Positions 4,280 to 11,753 of a DNA stretch of 11,753 nucleotides are shown in pieces (within the stretch, counting starts at the first letter, position 1; each line of letters starts with the position of its first letter). The stretch lies in NCBI GenBank assembly GCA_022614795.1, contig JAKEHX010000055.1, positions 1 to 11,753 of the forward strand. The letters run 5' to 3'. Source of the DNA: Planctomycetaceae bacterium. Lineage in GTDB: Bacteria; Planctomycetota; Planctomycetia; Pirellulales; Pirellulaceae. The position numbers and the translations under genes are program-made. Below the pieces are notes generated by a model. That model was not told the origin of the DNA, did no database searches, and saw only the letters and a list, made by a program, of their open reading frames with translations.

Positions 4280-5896
4280 ATGAAAACTCGCGCGCGACTC
4301 GTGCTGGGAGCCTGCCTGGTGCTGGCAGCCGGGGCGTTTCTTCCACCCGCGGCTCGTGCAGTCACCCCCGAGAGCCCCGAGGTTCGCAAAGTCCTCGATA
4401 AGGCATTCACCTATCTGACGACGGCCGCGGAAGGACGCCTGGGCGGCAAGTGCCTGATCGGGCTCGCGTTCCTCAAGGATGGCAAGGACGAATCGCATCC
4501 CAAAATCGCCGAGGCGGTCACCGCCTGCCAGAGCACCGCCAAAGCAGAGGCCGACAAGATCGCCGCCGACATCTACAGCACCGGCATCGCGATCATCTTT
4601 CTCTGCTCGCTCGACCCGAGCAAATACGGGAATGAAATCCAGAAGCTCCGCGACTCGCTCGAGCTGCGGCAAAAGACGCACGGCGGCTGGGGATATGCCG
4701 ACAAGCCGACTGGCGACACCTCCATGACACAGTATGCCGTGCTCGCCTATTGGGAGATGTCGAAGGTCGGTTACATCCCGAAGCTCGATTCGACCGAGCG
4801 GGTTGCGAATTGGCTCCTCCGCACGCAAGACCCGGGAGGCAACTGGGGCTATCAAGGGAAAGAGGCGGAAGGGCGGATCGGATTCGATCTGGTGAAGCAG
4901 GACAGCGCCCGTCCGGGCATGACCGCGGCCGGCTTGGGAGCGACCTACATGGTGGCCGACCTGCTCGGTCTGGGCGAAGTGGTCGCCGAGCAGGATGCAA
5001 GTCTGCCGCCGTCGGTCCGCTCGATCCGCAGGGGGCAGCCGCAACAGGCCCGCACCCGCAAGGTCGATGTCCGCCGCGTGCGGCAGGCCCAGGACCGGGG
5101 CCGCGAGTGGATGAAGAAAAACTATGAGATCGACGTGCCGAACTTTCCTTATTACTACCTGTATGCCCTCGAACGGTATCAGAGCTTCATGGAAGCGGCG
5201 GAAGGCAAGTTCCTCAAGGAGCCGCGGTGGTATAACGACGGCTATGCCTGGCTAAAGAAGAAGCAGCAGGAGGACGGGAGCTGGCACGACACCGACGGAC
5301 TCGATCCGGTGAACACGGCATTTGCCGCACTGTTTCTGCTCCGCTCGACGAAAAAGGCGATCGAACGCTCGAAGAGTTACGGTGAAGCGGCCCTGGCAGC
5401 GGGCCGCGGTTTGCCGGCTGATCCCGAAGCGGTCCGCGTGCGCGGCTCGCAGGTGGTTTCGAAGAAGCTCGACCTGCCAGCGGGCGAGTTAATCGAGATT
5501 CTGCTTCAGCCGGACCATGCGGCGTTTGCCGCGGCGCTAGCCGACGGGGACTATCTGGCCGGGCAAATTGTCGCCGCCGAAGCGGCCAGTCGCGGCGAGC
5601 TGCTCGCCCGGCTGCGGACGGTCGCGCGCGCCGGGGTGGGCGATGCACGGCTGGCGGCGACGCAGGTTCTCGGCAAAATCCGGGACCTGGAGAGCGGGCC
5701 GACGCTGGTCGCCGCGCTCGACGATCCGGAGTGGCGGGTGGTCCTGGCCGCTGACGAGGCGCTGCGGAACATCGGCCGGTCGCTGGCCCCCAGCAGTCTC
5801 GGCGAAAAACCCGACAAGGCAGCCCGAGCGAACGCCGTGCAGCACTGGAAGCAGTGGTACGTGACGATTCGCCCGGACGCGCAGTTTGAGAATTAG
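4280..5896 (+). CDS. Exported prenyltransferase-repeat (alpha/alpha-toroid) and HEAT-like protein
   Basis: The 538-residue protein begins with a clear Sec signal peptide: a KTRAR n-region, a Leu/Ala-rich core, and predicted cleavage after ARA at residue 27. Residues about 30-360 carry repeats of the squalene-cyclase/prenyltransferase toroid type, with GGWGYADKP (135-143), GNWGYQGK (187-194) and EDGSWHDTDGLDPVNTAFAALFLL (331-354). These Gly-Trp plus Asp/Asn-Thr-Ala patterns form the inner helices of the barrel. The DxDD acid motif of squalene-hopene cyclase is absent, so it is not a triterpene cyclase; related planctomycete proteins are annotated only by the repeat. Residues about 440-503 (LGKIRDLESGPTLVAALDDP, EALRNIGRS) look like one or two HEAT-like repeats. 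It is probably a periplasmic binding or scaffold protein. It is the first gene of the likely operon, with a promoter and an SD upstream. The next gene starts 32 bp after its stop. Confidence 0.85.
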   Translation: MKTRARLVLGACLVLAAGAFLPPAARAVTPESPEVRKVLDKAFTYLTTAAEGRLGGKCLIGLAFLKDGKDESHPKIAEAVTACQSTAKAEADKIAADIYSTGIAIIFLCSLDPSKYGNEIQKLRDSLELRQKTHGGWGYADKPTGDTSMTQYAVLAYWEMSKVGYIPKLDSTERVANWLLRTQDPGGNWGYQGKEAEGRIGFDLVKQDSARPGMTAAGLGATYMVADLLGLGEVVAEQDASLPPSVRSIRRGQPQQARTRKVDVRRVRQAQDRGREWMKKNYEIDVPNFPYYYLYALERYQSFMEAAEGKFLKEPRWYNDGYAWLKKKQQEDGSWHDTDGLDPVNTAFAALFLLRSTKKAIERSKSYGEAALAAGRGLPADPEAVRVRGSQVVSKKLDLPAGELIEILLQPDHAAFAAALADGDYLAGQIVAAEAASRGELLARLRTVARAGVGDARLAATQVLGKIRDLESGPTLVAALDDPEWRVVLAADEALRNIGRSLAPSSLGEKPDKAARANAVQHWKQWYVTIRPDAQFEN

Positions 5897-5897
5897 T

Positions 5898-5919
5898 GGG
5901 GCAGGTTTTGAGCCTGCCG
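5898..5919. repeat. Degenerate GGGGCAGG...CCTGCC hairpin repeat between operon genes
   Basis: GGCAGGTT-TTG-AGCCTGCC (5900-5918, one G.U pair in the stem on this strand) is a relative of the perfect arms at 399-479. It lies between the stop of the toroid gene and the start of the lipoprotein gene, a place where an intercistronic hairpin could affect mRNA stability or coupling. A GTG at 5896 in frame with the lipoprotein falls in it and is an unlikely start. Confidence 0.6.
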
Positions 5920-5928
5920 CGAAAAAAC

Positions 5929-6729
5929 ATGTCGCGCGTCTCGAACTTTCCTCCTATCGCCATCGCCGCGGCGCTTGGTCTGGCAATCGGCACGATCGGC
6001 TGCAATCGGTCCGCTCCGCCAGCAGACGCCGCCGCGTCTGCCGGTAGTCCTGTCGCTCCTGAGCGGCCCGCGGCGCCGCCGGCGCATTCGGTCGCAGTGG
6101 CAACCGCTGCACCCGCCGAAGCCATCGCGACCGGGCCTTCGCTTGCCGACCGCCTCAAGTCGCTTGGCGCAACGTCGCCGGAAGTTGAGGCACATCTCCG
6201 CGAGGCATCGTTCGACGGCGGTGCGTCCTCGTCGCTGGTCGTGCTGGCCGGCGGCCGGCAGACCGACGTGGCCCGCCCCGCTCCCGACCGCCACGAGCGC
6301 TGGGAAATCCGGTTCCCCTCGGGCACCTCGGTCGAGGCCTATGCCCGCCAACTCGACTTTTTCAAGATCGAACTGGGCGTGATTGGCGGGCAGCAGCAGG
6401 TGACCTATCTGACCAACCTCTCGAATCCCAAGCCGACCAGCCGCCAGGGAGATGGCGCCGCCGACCGCCGGCTGTATCTGATCTGGCAGCGGGGAGCGAT
6501 CAGCGAGGTCGATCGGCAGATTGCGACGCGCGCCGGCCTGACACCCGGCGGCGCGGTCATCGTCCACTTTCTTCCCAAGGAGGTCGAGGAGGAAATGTCG
6601 CGGCTGGAGGATGCGTTTGCCAGGCAGCTGAAGATCGCCAAGATCGCTAAAACGGTGTTTGGCATCACGTCGTCTGGGCAGGACAGTTATCGCTTTTACG
6701 TCATTGAGCAGAAGGCCGATTTGCGGTAA
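5929..6729 (+). CDS. Predicted lipoprotein of unknown function
   Basis: A 266-residue protein with a lipoprotein signal: a short basic start (MSRVSN), a hydrophobic core and the lipobox-like TIGC with Cys at residue 25. It should be lipid-anchored in the envelope. After the Cys comes an Ala/Pro-rich, probably disordered linker (about 27-65), then a short helical part (SLADRLKSLGATSPEVEAHL), then a folded domain from about 120 to 266. That domain includes RWEIRFPSGTSVEAYARQLD, a mixed alpha/beta core (RRLYLIWQRG, GAVIVHFLPKEVEEEMSRLE) and the end FGITSSGQDSYRFYVIEQ. I do not recognise the family. The ATG at 5929 is preferred over the GTG at 5896 because the shorter form gives a proper signal sequence and the longer would start inside a repeat. 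No Shine-Dalgarno is visible; translation may be leaderless-like or coupled. It lies 32 bp after the toroid gene and 42 bp before the propeller gene. Confidence 0.8.
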   Translation: MSRVSNFPPIAIAAALGLAIGTIGCNRSAPPADAAASAGSPVAPERPAAPPAHSVAVATAAPAEAIATGPSLADRLKSLGATSPEVEAHLREASFDGGASSSLVVLAGGRQTDVARPAPDRHERWEIRFPSGTSVEAYARQLDFFKIELGVIGGQQQVTYLTNLSNPKPTSRQGDGAADRRLYLIWQRGAISEVDRQIATRAGLTPGGAVIVHFLPKEVEEEMSRLEDAFARQLKIAKIAKTVFGITSSGQDSYRFYVIEQKADLR

Positions 6730-6771
6730 GTCGTTTGTTCACGTCCGCTCGCCGCGGCTCATTTCTCACGC

Positions 6772-9700
6772 ATGCCCAAAAATGCCGCCGAATTCCTGAA
6801 CGACCTGGAGCACCGGGGCCTGGCTCCGCCTGGGGTGATCGCGAGCCTCAAGGGGCAAGTGGCCAAGGCGGCGTCGCCGGTCGCGCCGGCCACGATTGCC
6901 AAGCTGCTCGTCGAGAAGGGACATCTGACGCAGGCCCAGGCCCAGCAACTGCTCGCCGCGACGCCGGCCGGTGCAAAGAAGCCAGAGCCGGCGGCGGCAA
7001 AGAAAGCCGCGGCTCAATTGGCTCCGCTCAACTTGCAGCCACTGGACGACTTGCAGCCACTGGACGACCTGCAGCCACTGGATGACCTGCAGCCCGTCGA
7101 GAATCTCCAGCCGCTCGACGAGTTGACACCGCTTGGCGATGCAGCGCCGCTGGGTGATACGGCGCCGGCCGATGCGGTCATTCCGCTCGACTACCTTTCT
7201 TCACTCGACCCGCTGGCGGGCACGGGGCCCGCGAAGGCCGCGCAGGCTGGACCACATGCTGCCGCAGCGAAACAAGCCACCCAGCTTAAACCGGTGCCAG
7301 CGGCCGCTCAGCTGGCCAAACGCAAAAGTTCGCTGGGGCTGGTGCTGGGCGTGCTCTTGCTGTTATTGCTGGTCGGCGGTGGAGCCGCGGCCGCCTATTT
7401 CCTGATTCCGCGCGGCGGTGGTGAGGAGGCACTGGCGGCTGCTGAAGCGGACTACCAGGCGAAACTATTTGACGCGGCTGTCGCGAAATACGACGCCTTC
7501 CTTGCCGACTACGCAGCCAGCGACGAGGCCGCTGCTGCCCGCGTGCGCCGGGCGGCGGCCAAGGTGCTGGCGGCCCGCGCGAATTCGCCACAGAACTGGC
7601 AGCCGGTGCTCGTCGCCGCCAAGGACGCGCTGCCTGCGGTTGCCGGAGCGGCGGAGATTTCACAGGTGCAGGCGGAACTTGCACCGCTGGTGATGGATAT
7701 GGCGGCCGGGCTGGCCGACGAGGCTGGCGAAGGCGCCGCCACCGCCGACAAGGTTGCCGCGGCCCGCGAGGCACTTGCCCTGGCCGGCGACGGACGCCTT
7801 GTCCCCGGCTCCGCGCGCCAGTGGCAGCGGCTGGAAATGGCGGAGGAAAGCGTCGCCCGGGCTGCATACAACCTGGAGCGAACGAAAGTCGTGGCCGATG
7901 GCGCGGCGGCATTCAAAAAGTCTGCCGAGGCGGGCGATATCGCGGCTGCATTTGCTGAGCGGGCGAAGCTGCTGGAGGTGTATCCGGACGCGGCCAACGA
8001 TTCATCGCTGCGCGATTTGGGACCGGTACTTTCCGAAGCGGCGGCCGGCAAAGTGCAACCGGCCGAGTATTCGGCAGCGGCGGAAACGGCCGACAGGAAA
8101 ACCGCGATCGCGGGCGACATCGTCTTCACGACGCCGATCAAGCCAGTCGCCGCGAGCGAGGCCGGCCCGCCGGTTGTTTTCGCCGCCGCTGAAAACGTGT
8201 GGGGCCTGGACAGCGCGACCGGCCGCGTCCTCTGGCGGCGGCCTGCCAGCGGCATGCAGCCCGCGGTCGCTTTGACGAGCGATCCAGCCGGCGACGCCTT
8301 ATACTTCGACGGCGCCGCCCGCGAGCTTGTTCGGGCTGCGGCGCGCAGCGGGCAGGTCCGGTGGCGGCACAAGCTGAGCGCACCGCTGGCAGGGTTGCCG
8401 TTAATCGCCGGCAACCGCTTGCTGGCCGCAACCAGGACGAGCCAGGTCATCGCTCTCGATATTCAATCGGGGGCTGGACAGTCATCTGCTCAACTGCCTC
8501 AAGCGGCGCGCGTCGGCCCGATTGCCGTCGCCGGCAGGCAGTATCTGGTGCAACTGGCCGATCAATCGCTCCTTTATGTTCTTTCCGCTGGCGACCTTCA
8601 GTGCGTGCGGGCCGTGTATATCGGCCACGAGCCGGCGGCAGTTACGCTCGCGCCAACGCTGCTGTCCAAGCACCTCGTCGTCGCCGAGAACCGCGGCAGC
8701 TCGACGAGCACGCTGCCTGTCGTGATTCTCGATGCGGCGGGCCTGCCGCAAAGCGTGGTGCAGCAGATCGAGCTGCCCGGCCATGTGCTCGCCCCGCCCG
8801 TCGTGCTGGCGGGCCGCCTTGTCGTGGCGACCGATCAGGGGCGCGTGCTCGCGTATGAAAGCGCCGCCGACCCGACCAGCGGCCTCAAGGAAGTTGCCAA
8901 GGCCGAAGTTGGTGCGGGCGCGGGCATCACGCGGTATCCAGTCGCTTTCGAAAACAATCTGCTTATCGCCGGCCAGGGACTTCGCCAACTTGGCCCGCCG
9001 GCCGGTGGTTTCATGAAACCGGCTTGGGCGGCGCTGGGTGACGATGTGCTGCTCGGCCCGCCGCAGGCCGTTGGCGACACGATTGTCACGATTCGCAAGC
9101 CAACGAGCAGCCCGGGCGTTGTCGCCGCGGGAGTGAGCCGCGCGGATGGAAAGCTGCGTTGGGAAACGCGTTTGGGCGAGCCGCTATCCAGCGCTATGCT
9201 GTCAAGCGACGGCCTCTCGATTCGCGTCGCCACCGCCAGCGGGTCGAGCGGGTCCGTGGCGGCGGCTGACCTGACTGGGCAGAAAGTCGTCTCGCTCACT
9301 CCGGCGACGAGCGCCGGCGCTCGTTCCGCGCCTCAGGCGGGCCCGTCAATTGTCTGGCGAGAGGGAACGGTCGTCGCCAGCCCATCCGGCGCGATTAGCT
9401 ATGTCGACTCCAAAACGGGAGCGCTCAAGGCTGAACCATTTCAGATTCGTTTGCGGCCTGGCCAGCGGCTCGCGCACTGTCGAATCGCTGCCGCAGGCGA
9501 AAAGAGAAGCCAGCTCGTTGTCGCCGATGGCGAGCAGTCGCTATACGTCGTCGGGCTGGCCGATGAACCAGGACCACAGCTCGTTGCGCTGGCATCTGCG
9601 CAGCTTGAGGCGCCGACTATTTCGGACCTGGCCGTCGGGGAGAACAATGTCGTCGGACTGATCGATCGTCGCGGGCAACTGGTGACGTTTACGGTGCCCG

Positions 9701-10086
9701 ACCTCAAGCCGATTGCCTCACTCGATCTGAAAGCCGGGACCATCGTCGCCGGCCCGACGCGGATTGGCGACGTCGTAGTGCTCGCGACTGACCGCGGCGA
9801 GCTGGTCGGCCTCGATCGCTCCTTGGGTCAGTTATGGAAAGTCCCTCTGCCGCACGGCCCGCCGGCTGGCAACCTCGTCGCGGATGGAGCGAATTTCGTT
9901 ATGGCCTGCCAGAGCGGCTGGCTGTGCCGGCTCGATAGCACAACCGGCGCGGAAATCGCGGCTATTGATCTGGGTCAATCGCTGGCAGGAACTCCGCTCG
10001 TGATCGGCGGCGACGCGATCGTGCCCACAGCGGGCGGCGCGCTATTGCGCGTCACGCTGCCCGCGCAAAAGGAGGCCGCGCCATGA
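6772..10086 (+). CDS. Membrane-anchored PQQ-type beta-propeller protein
   Basis: This 1104-residue protein has a modular layout. Residues 1-65 form a small helical N-terminal domain (NAAEFLNDLEHRGLAPPGVI, then KLLVEKGHLTQAQAQQLL) that I recall from planctomycete signalling and propeller proteins. Residues 88-141 are nine hexapeptide repeats of the type LQPLDD. One membrane span (188-212, GLVLGVLLLLLLVGGGAAAA) follows a basic KRK. After the span come TPR-like helices (about 218-265), a helical Ala-rich section to about 420, and a long C-terminal region (about 450-1100) of repeated PQQ-like beta-propeller blades, for example NVWGLDSATGRVLWRRP, GKLRWETRLGEP, GELVGLDRSLGQLWKVPLP and GWLCRLDSTTGAEIAAIDLG. 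The N-terminal part should be cytoplasmic and the propeller periplasmic. No kinase or enzyme motif is visible, so binding or scaffolding is most likely. It lacks a visible Shine-Dalgarno, and its stop overlaps the next start. Confidence 0.9.
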   Translation: MPKNAAEFLNDLEHRGLAPPGVIASLKGQVAKAASPVAPATIAKLLVEKGHLTQAQAQQLLAATPAGAKKPEPAAAKKAAAQLAPLNLQPLDDLQPLDDLQPLDDLQPVENLQPLDELTPLGDAAPLGDTAPADAVIPLDYLSSLDPLAGTGPAKAAQAGPHAAAAKQATQLKPVPAAAQLAKRKSSLGLVLGVLLLLLLVGGGAAAAYFLIPRGGGEEALAAAEADYQAKLFDAAVAKYDAFLADYAASDEAAAARVRRAAAKVLAARANSPQNWQPVLVAAKDALPAVAGAAEISQVQAELAPLVMDMAAGLADEAGEGAATADKVAAAREALALAGDGRLVPGSARQWQRLEMAEESVARAAYNLERTKVVADGAAAFKKSAEAGDIAAAFAERAKLLEVYPDAANDSSLRDLGPVLSEAAAGKVQPAEYSAAAETADRKTAIAGDIVFTTPIKPVAASEAGPPVVFAAAENVWGLDSATGRVLWRRPASGMQPAVALTSDPAGDALYFDGAARELVRAAARSGQVRWRHKLSAPLAGLPLIAGNRLLAATRTSQVIALDIQSGAGQSSAQLPQAARVGPIAVAGRQYLVQLADQSLLYVLSAGDLQCVRAVYIGHEPAAVTLAPTLLSKHLVVAENRGSSTSTLPVVILDAAGLPQSVVQQIELPGHVLAPPVVLAGRLVVATDQGRVLAYESAADPTSGLKEVAKAEVGAGAGITRYPVAFENNLLIAGQGLRQLGPPAGGFMKPAWAALGDDVLLGPPQAVGDTIVTIRKPTSSPGVVAAGVSRADGKLRWETRLGEPLSSAMLSSDGLSIRVATASGSSGSVAAADLTGQKVVSLTPATSAGARSAPQAGPSIVWREGTVVASPSGAISYVDSKTGALKAEPFQIRLRPGQRLAHCRIAAAGEKRSQLVVADGEQSLYVVGLADEPGPQLVALASAQLEAPTISDLAVGENNVVGLIDRRGQLVTFTVPDLKPIASLDLKAGTIVAGPTRIGDVVVLATDRGELVGLDRSLGQLWKVPLPHGPPAGNLVADGANFVMACQSGWLCRLDSTTGAEIAAIDLGQSLAGTPLVIGGDAIVPTAGGALLRVTLPAQKEAAP
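7033..7194 (+). repeat. 18-bp coding tandem repeat (LQPLDD hexapeptide, nine units)
   Basis: Nine in-frame 18-bp units encode LQPLDD x3, LQPVEN, LQPLDE, LTPLGD, AAPLGD, TAPADA and VIPLDY. The first two units are identical at DNA level and the third differs by two bases, while the later ones diverge strongly, suggesting recent growth at the left end. The product is an acidic, proline-containing, probably extended cytoplasmic linker. Confidence 0.9.
10069..10075 (+). promoter_or_regulatory. Ribosome binding site of the solute-binding gene
   Basis: AAGGAGG lies within the end of the propeller gene, 7 nt before the ATG at 10083. With the ATGA overlap it points to translational coupling. Confidence 0.9.
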
Positions 10087-11753
10087 AGGCCGCTCGCCTT
10101 CTCTGCATCCTCATCCTCTGCTGCCTGCTCGCTGCGGCTGCCCGCGCCGACGATCCGCTCTATTTGCAGCCCCCCTACGATGAGATCGTCCTCGACGAAT
10201 CGAATGGGCGGGCCATTCTCCGCGTCCAGCCGTTCAATTTTCCCGGCCGCCGCATGCCTTCGCCAAGCGACCGCAAGGAGGACTTGGAATTCGAGCTGGT
10301 CGATCGGCCGGGCGAGAAGTTCGCCGTTCCGTGGGTCAACGTCGCGGACATCCGCTTCTTCGAAAGTCTCGTCCTAGCCGAGGCCGACGCGAAAGTCAAA
10401 GAGGGCCGCTTCGACGAGGCCCAGCCGTACTTTCAGTTCCTCCAGGCGAACCACAAGGAAACGCCCGGTCTTTCGAATTCGATCGAAACGCTGCTGTACG
10501 TGCAGGTCGGGGCGGCGTTTCGTGCCCAGCGTTACGATGAAGCCCTGGCCCTGCTCGTCGAGCTTTACGGCCGCAATCCAGCGCGGCAGGGAGTGAGCAC
10601 GGCTTACGAGCGCGTGACGGCCGAGCTGGTCAAGGGGCACATCGCCGCCGGGCGCTATGCCGCCGCCCGGGGACTCTTGCGAAATCTTAGCGAGCGGTAT
10701 CCCGCGACGAAGACGACGACGGTCGCCACGTACGAAACGCAGCTTAGTGGCGAGGCCGCGGCCCTCTTGGAGATGGCCAAGGCGGCCAAGGCTGCCAGCA
10801 AACCGCGGGAGGCCTACGAAGCGGTTCACAAGGCGATCGCCCTTTGGCCGACGCTTGCGGGCGCGAGCGAGTTGGCCCGGTCGCTGCATAAGGAATATCC
10901 GGTCATCGCGGTCGGCGTCGTTAGTCCGCTGACTGGGGCGGCGACGCGCCGCACCGACGACTGGGCGGCCTTCCGCACGAGCCGCTTGCTCGCCACGCCG
11001 CTGGTAGCTCCCAGTGCTGATGGGGCTGGATATAGCAGCTCGCTAGGCGACCTTGCGCGGGGCGAAGACCCGCGGCAGATTGCGCTAAAGATGCGCGACG
11101 ATCTGACGTGGGCCGCGCCACCGCGCAAGCTCAGCGGGCAAGACGTCGCCCGTTGCCTCATGGCAGCAGCCGACCCAAAGCATCCGCAATTCGACCCGCT
11201 CTGGGCCAGCGTCCTCGGCGGCGTGACGGCCAGCGGCAGCGATGTCCAAATCGACTTCCTTCGCCCGCAGCCGCTGCCCGAAGCCTGGCTCGTGCGGCCG
11301 ATTTGGTGGGAAGGAGGCCCGCCGGCATGCGGCCCCTATCAGCTCGAAAGCCACGCCAATGGCCAGAGCCGCTTCGTCCGCCAGTCGGGCTACTTCGCCG
11401 CGGCTGGCTTACAGATCGCCGAAATCACCGAGCGCACGTTCCCCGACTCGACCGCCGCCCTGGCGGCTTTGAAGCGCGGCGAGATCGGCCTGATCGACCG
11501 GCTCAGTCCGTGGGACGTCGCCGCGGCAACTGCCACCAGCGGCGTGAGCGTCCGCCGCTATGCCGGTCCGACGGTGCACGTGCTGATTCCCAATCCCAAC
11601 AAACCGCTCGTCGCCAGCCGGACGATGCGGCGGGCGCTGCTCTATGGCATCGATCGCGAAGGAATTCTGCGACGCGGTCTCGTGGGCGGCTTGGACCTGC
11701 CGGGCTGCGACGTCGTCAGTGGGCCTCTGCCAAGGGGAGCAGCCGGCGACCGC
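10083..11753 (+). CDS. Exported TPR plus family-5 extracellular solute-binding protein, C-terminus beyond the window
   Basis: An open frame runs from the ATG at 10083 to the right edge (557 residues, no stop). It starts with a Sec signal peptide (MKAARLLCILILCCLLAAAA, cleavage after ARA at residue 22). An N-terminal beta-rich part (RAILRVQPFNFPGRRMPSPS, VPWVNVADIRFFE) is followed by TPR-like helical repeats (about 95-270): VKEGRFDEAQPYFQFLQANH, RAQRYDEALALLVELYGRNP, IAAGRYAAARGLLRNLSERY, REAYEAVHKAIALWPTLAGA. From about 280 it resembles the DppA/OppA-type solute-binding fold: LKMRDDLTWAAPPRKLSGQD, CGPYQLES, TAALAALKRGEIGLIDRLSP and RRALLYGIDREGILRRGLVG. In that family the fold binds peptides or similar ligands for an ABC transporter; no transporter genes are visible here, and the TPR fusion suggests a role in a complex. 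It overlaps the propeller gene by ATGA and has a strong SD, so the two are co-translated. Confidence 0.88.
   Translation, partial: MKAARLLCILILCCLLAAAARADDPLYLQPPYDEIVLDESNGRAILRVQPFNFPGRRMPSPSDRKEDLEFELVDRPGEKFAVPWVNVADIRFFESLVLAEADAKVKEGRFDEAQPYFQFLQANHKETPGLSNSIETLLYVQVGAAFRAQRYDEALALLVELYGRNPARQGVSTAYERVTAELVKGHIAAGRYAAARGLLRNLSERYPATKTTTVATYETQLSGEAAALLEMAKAAKAASKPREAYEAVHKAIALWPTLAGASELARSLHKEYPVIAVGVVSPLTGAATRRTDDWAAFRTSRLLATPLVAPSADGAGYSSSLGDLARGEDPRQIALKMRDDLTWAAPPRKLSGQDVARCLMAAADPKHPQFDPLWASVLGGVTASGSDVQIDFLRPQPLPEAWLVRPIWWEGGPPACGPYQLESHANGQSRFVRQSGYFAAAGLQIAEITERTFPDSTAALAALKRGEIGLIDRLSPWDVAAATATSGVSVRRYAGPTVHVLIPNPNKPLVASRTMRRALLYGIDREGILRRGLVGGLDLPGCDVVSGPLPRGAAGDR

Noticed and set aside
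4280..5896. Squalene-hopene cyclase or prenyltransferase enzyme
   Set aside because: The toroid repeats are present, but the DxDD catalytic motif is missing, and the protein has a signal peptide and HEAT-like C-terminus.
5214..6326. Long minus-strand open frame (370 codons) across the toroid and lipoprotein genes
   Set aside because: It is antisense to two well-supported genes, shows Arg/Ser/Pro-rich low-complexity sequence typical of shadow frames in GC-rich DNA, and has no domain.
1..11753. CRISPR array, tRNA or rRNA genes, replication origin
   Set aside because: No regular repeat-spacer pattern, no tRNA cloverleaf or rRNA signature, and no DnaA-box cluster was seen on either strand.

Overview
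The window looks like GC-rich chromosomal DNA from a planctomycete, probably a Pirellulales-type organism. This rests on the protein types (a degenerate sulfatase, a two-membrane-span STN-like protein, a TPR plus peptide-binding-protein fusion, a very large Ala-rich beta-propeller protein), on Shine-Dalgarno sequences that are present at some genes and absent at others, and on several short palindromic intergenic repeats that I recall as common in such genomes. No database search was possible, so the taxonomic call is an inference.

Left part (1-2378), minus strand: the N-terminal part of an exported protein that runs off the left edge (1-293), a 188-bp spacer holding a large perfect inverted repeat (399-479), a sulfatase-fold protein that has lost the residues sulfatases need (482-1699), and lexA, the SOS repressor (1758-2378). 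lexA and the sulfatase-like gene are co-directional, 58 bp apart, with a hairpin between them.

Middle (2379-4186): about 0.9 kb without a convincing gene, containing the lexA promoter region, several hairpin repeats and a cluster of ACTAC/GTAGT motifs. It is followed by the most notable object in the window, an 891-bp mobile element (about 3296-4186). It has perfect 18-bp terminal inverted repeats and an 8-9 bp target duplication (CCGTCGCC[A]). Inside are only the last ~95 codons of an IS1-like transposase, broken by a 1-nt deletion, and an intact passenger gene (3674-4177) for a small STN-like membrane protein whose stop codon lies inside the right terminal repeat. It therefore looks like a non-autonomous, passenger-carrying IS1 derivative that was moved by a transposase supplied in trans.

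Right part (4280-11753), plus strand: a likely operon starting from a good sigma70-type promoter (4202-4230) only 16 bp after the mobile element. It encodes an exported alpha/alpha-toroid (prenyltransferase-repeat) plus HEAT-like protein, a lipoprotein, a 1104-residue membrane-anchored PQQ-type beta-propeller protein with a hexapeptide-repeat linker, and (start overlapping the preceding stop by 4 bp) an exported TPR plus family-5 solute-binding protein that runs off the right edge. All four products are predicted to act in the cell envelope and are rich in binding and scaffold folds; no catalytic site was recognised in them. Their joint function is unknown to me.
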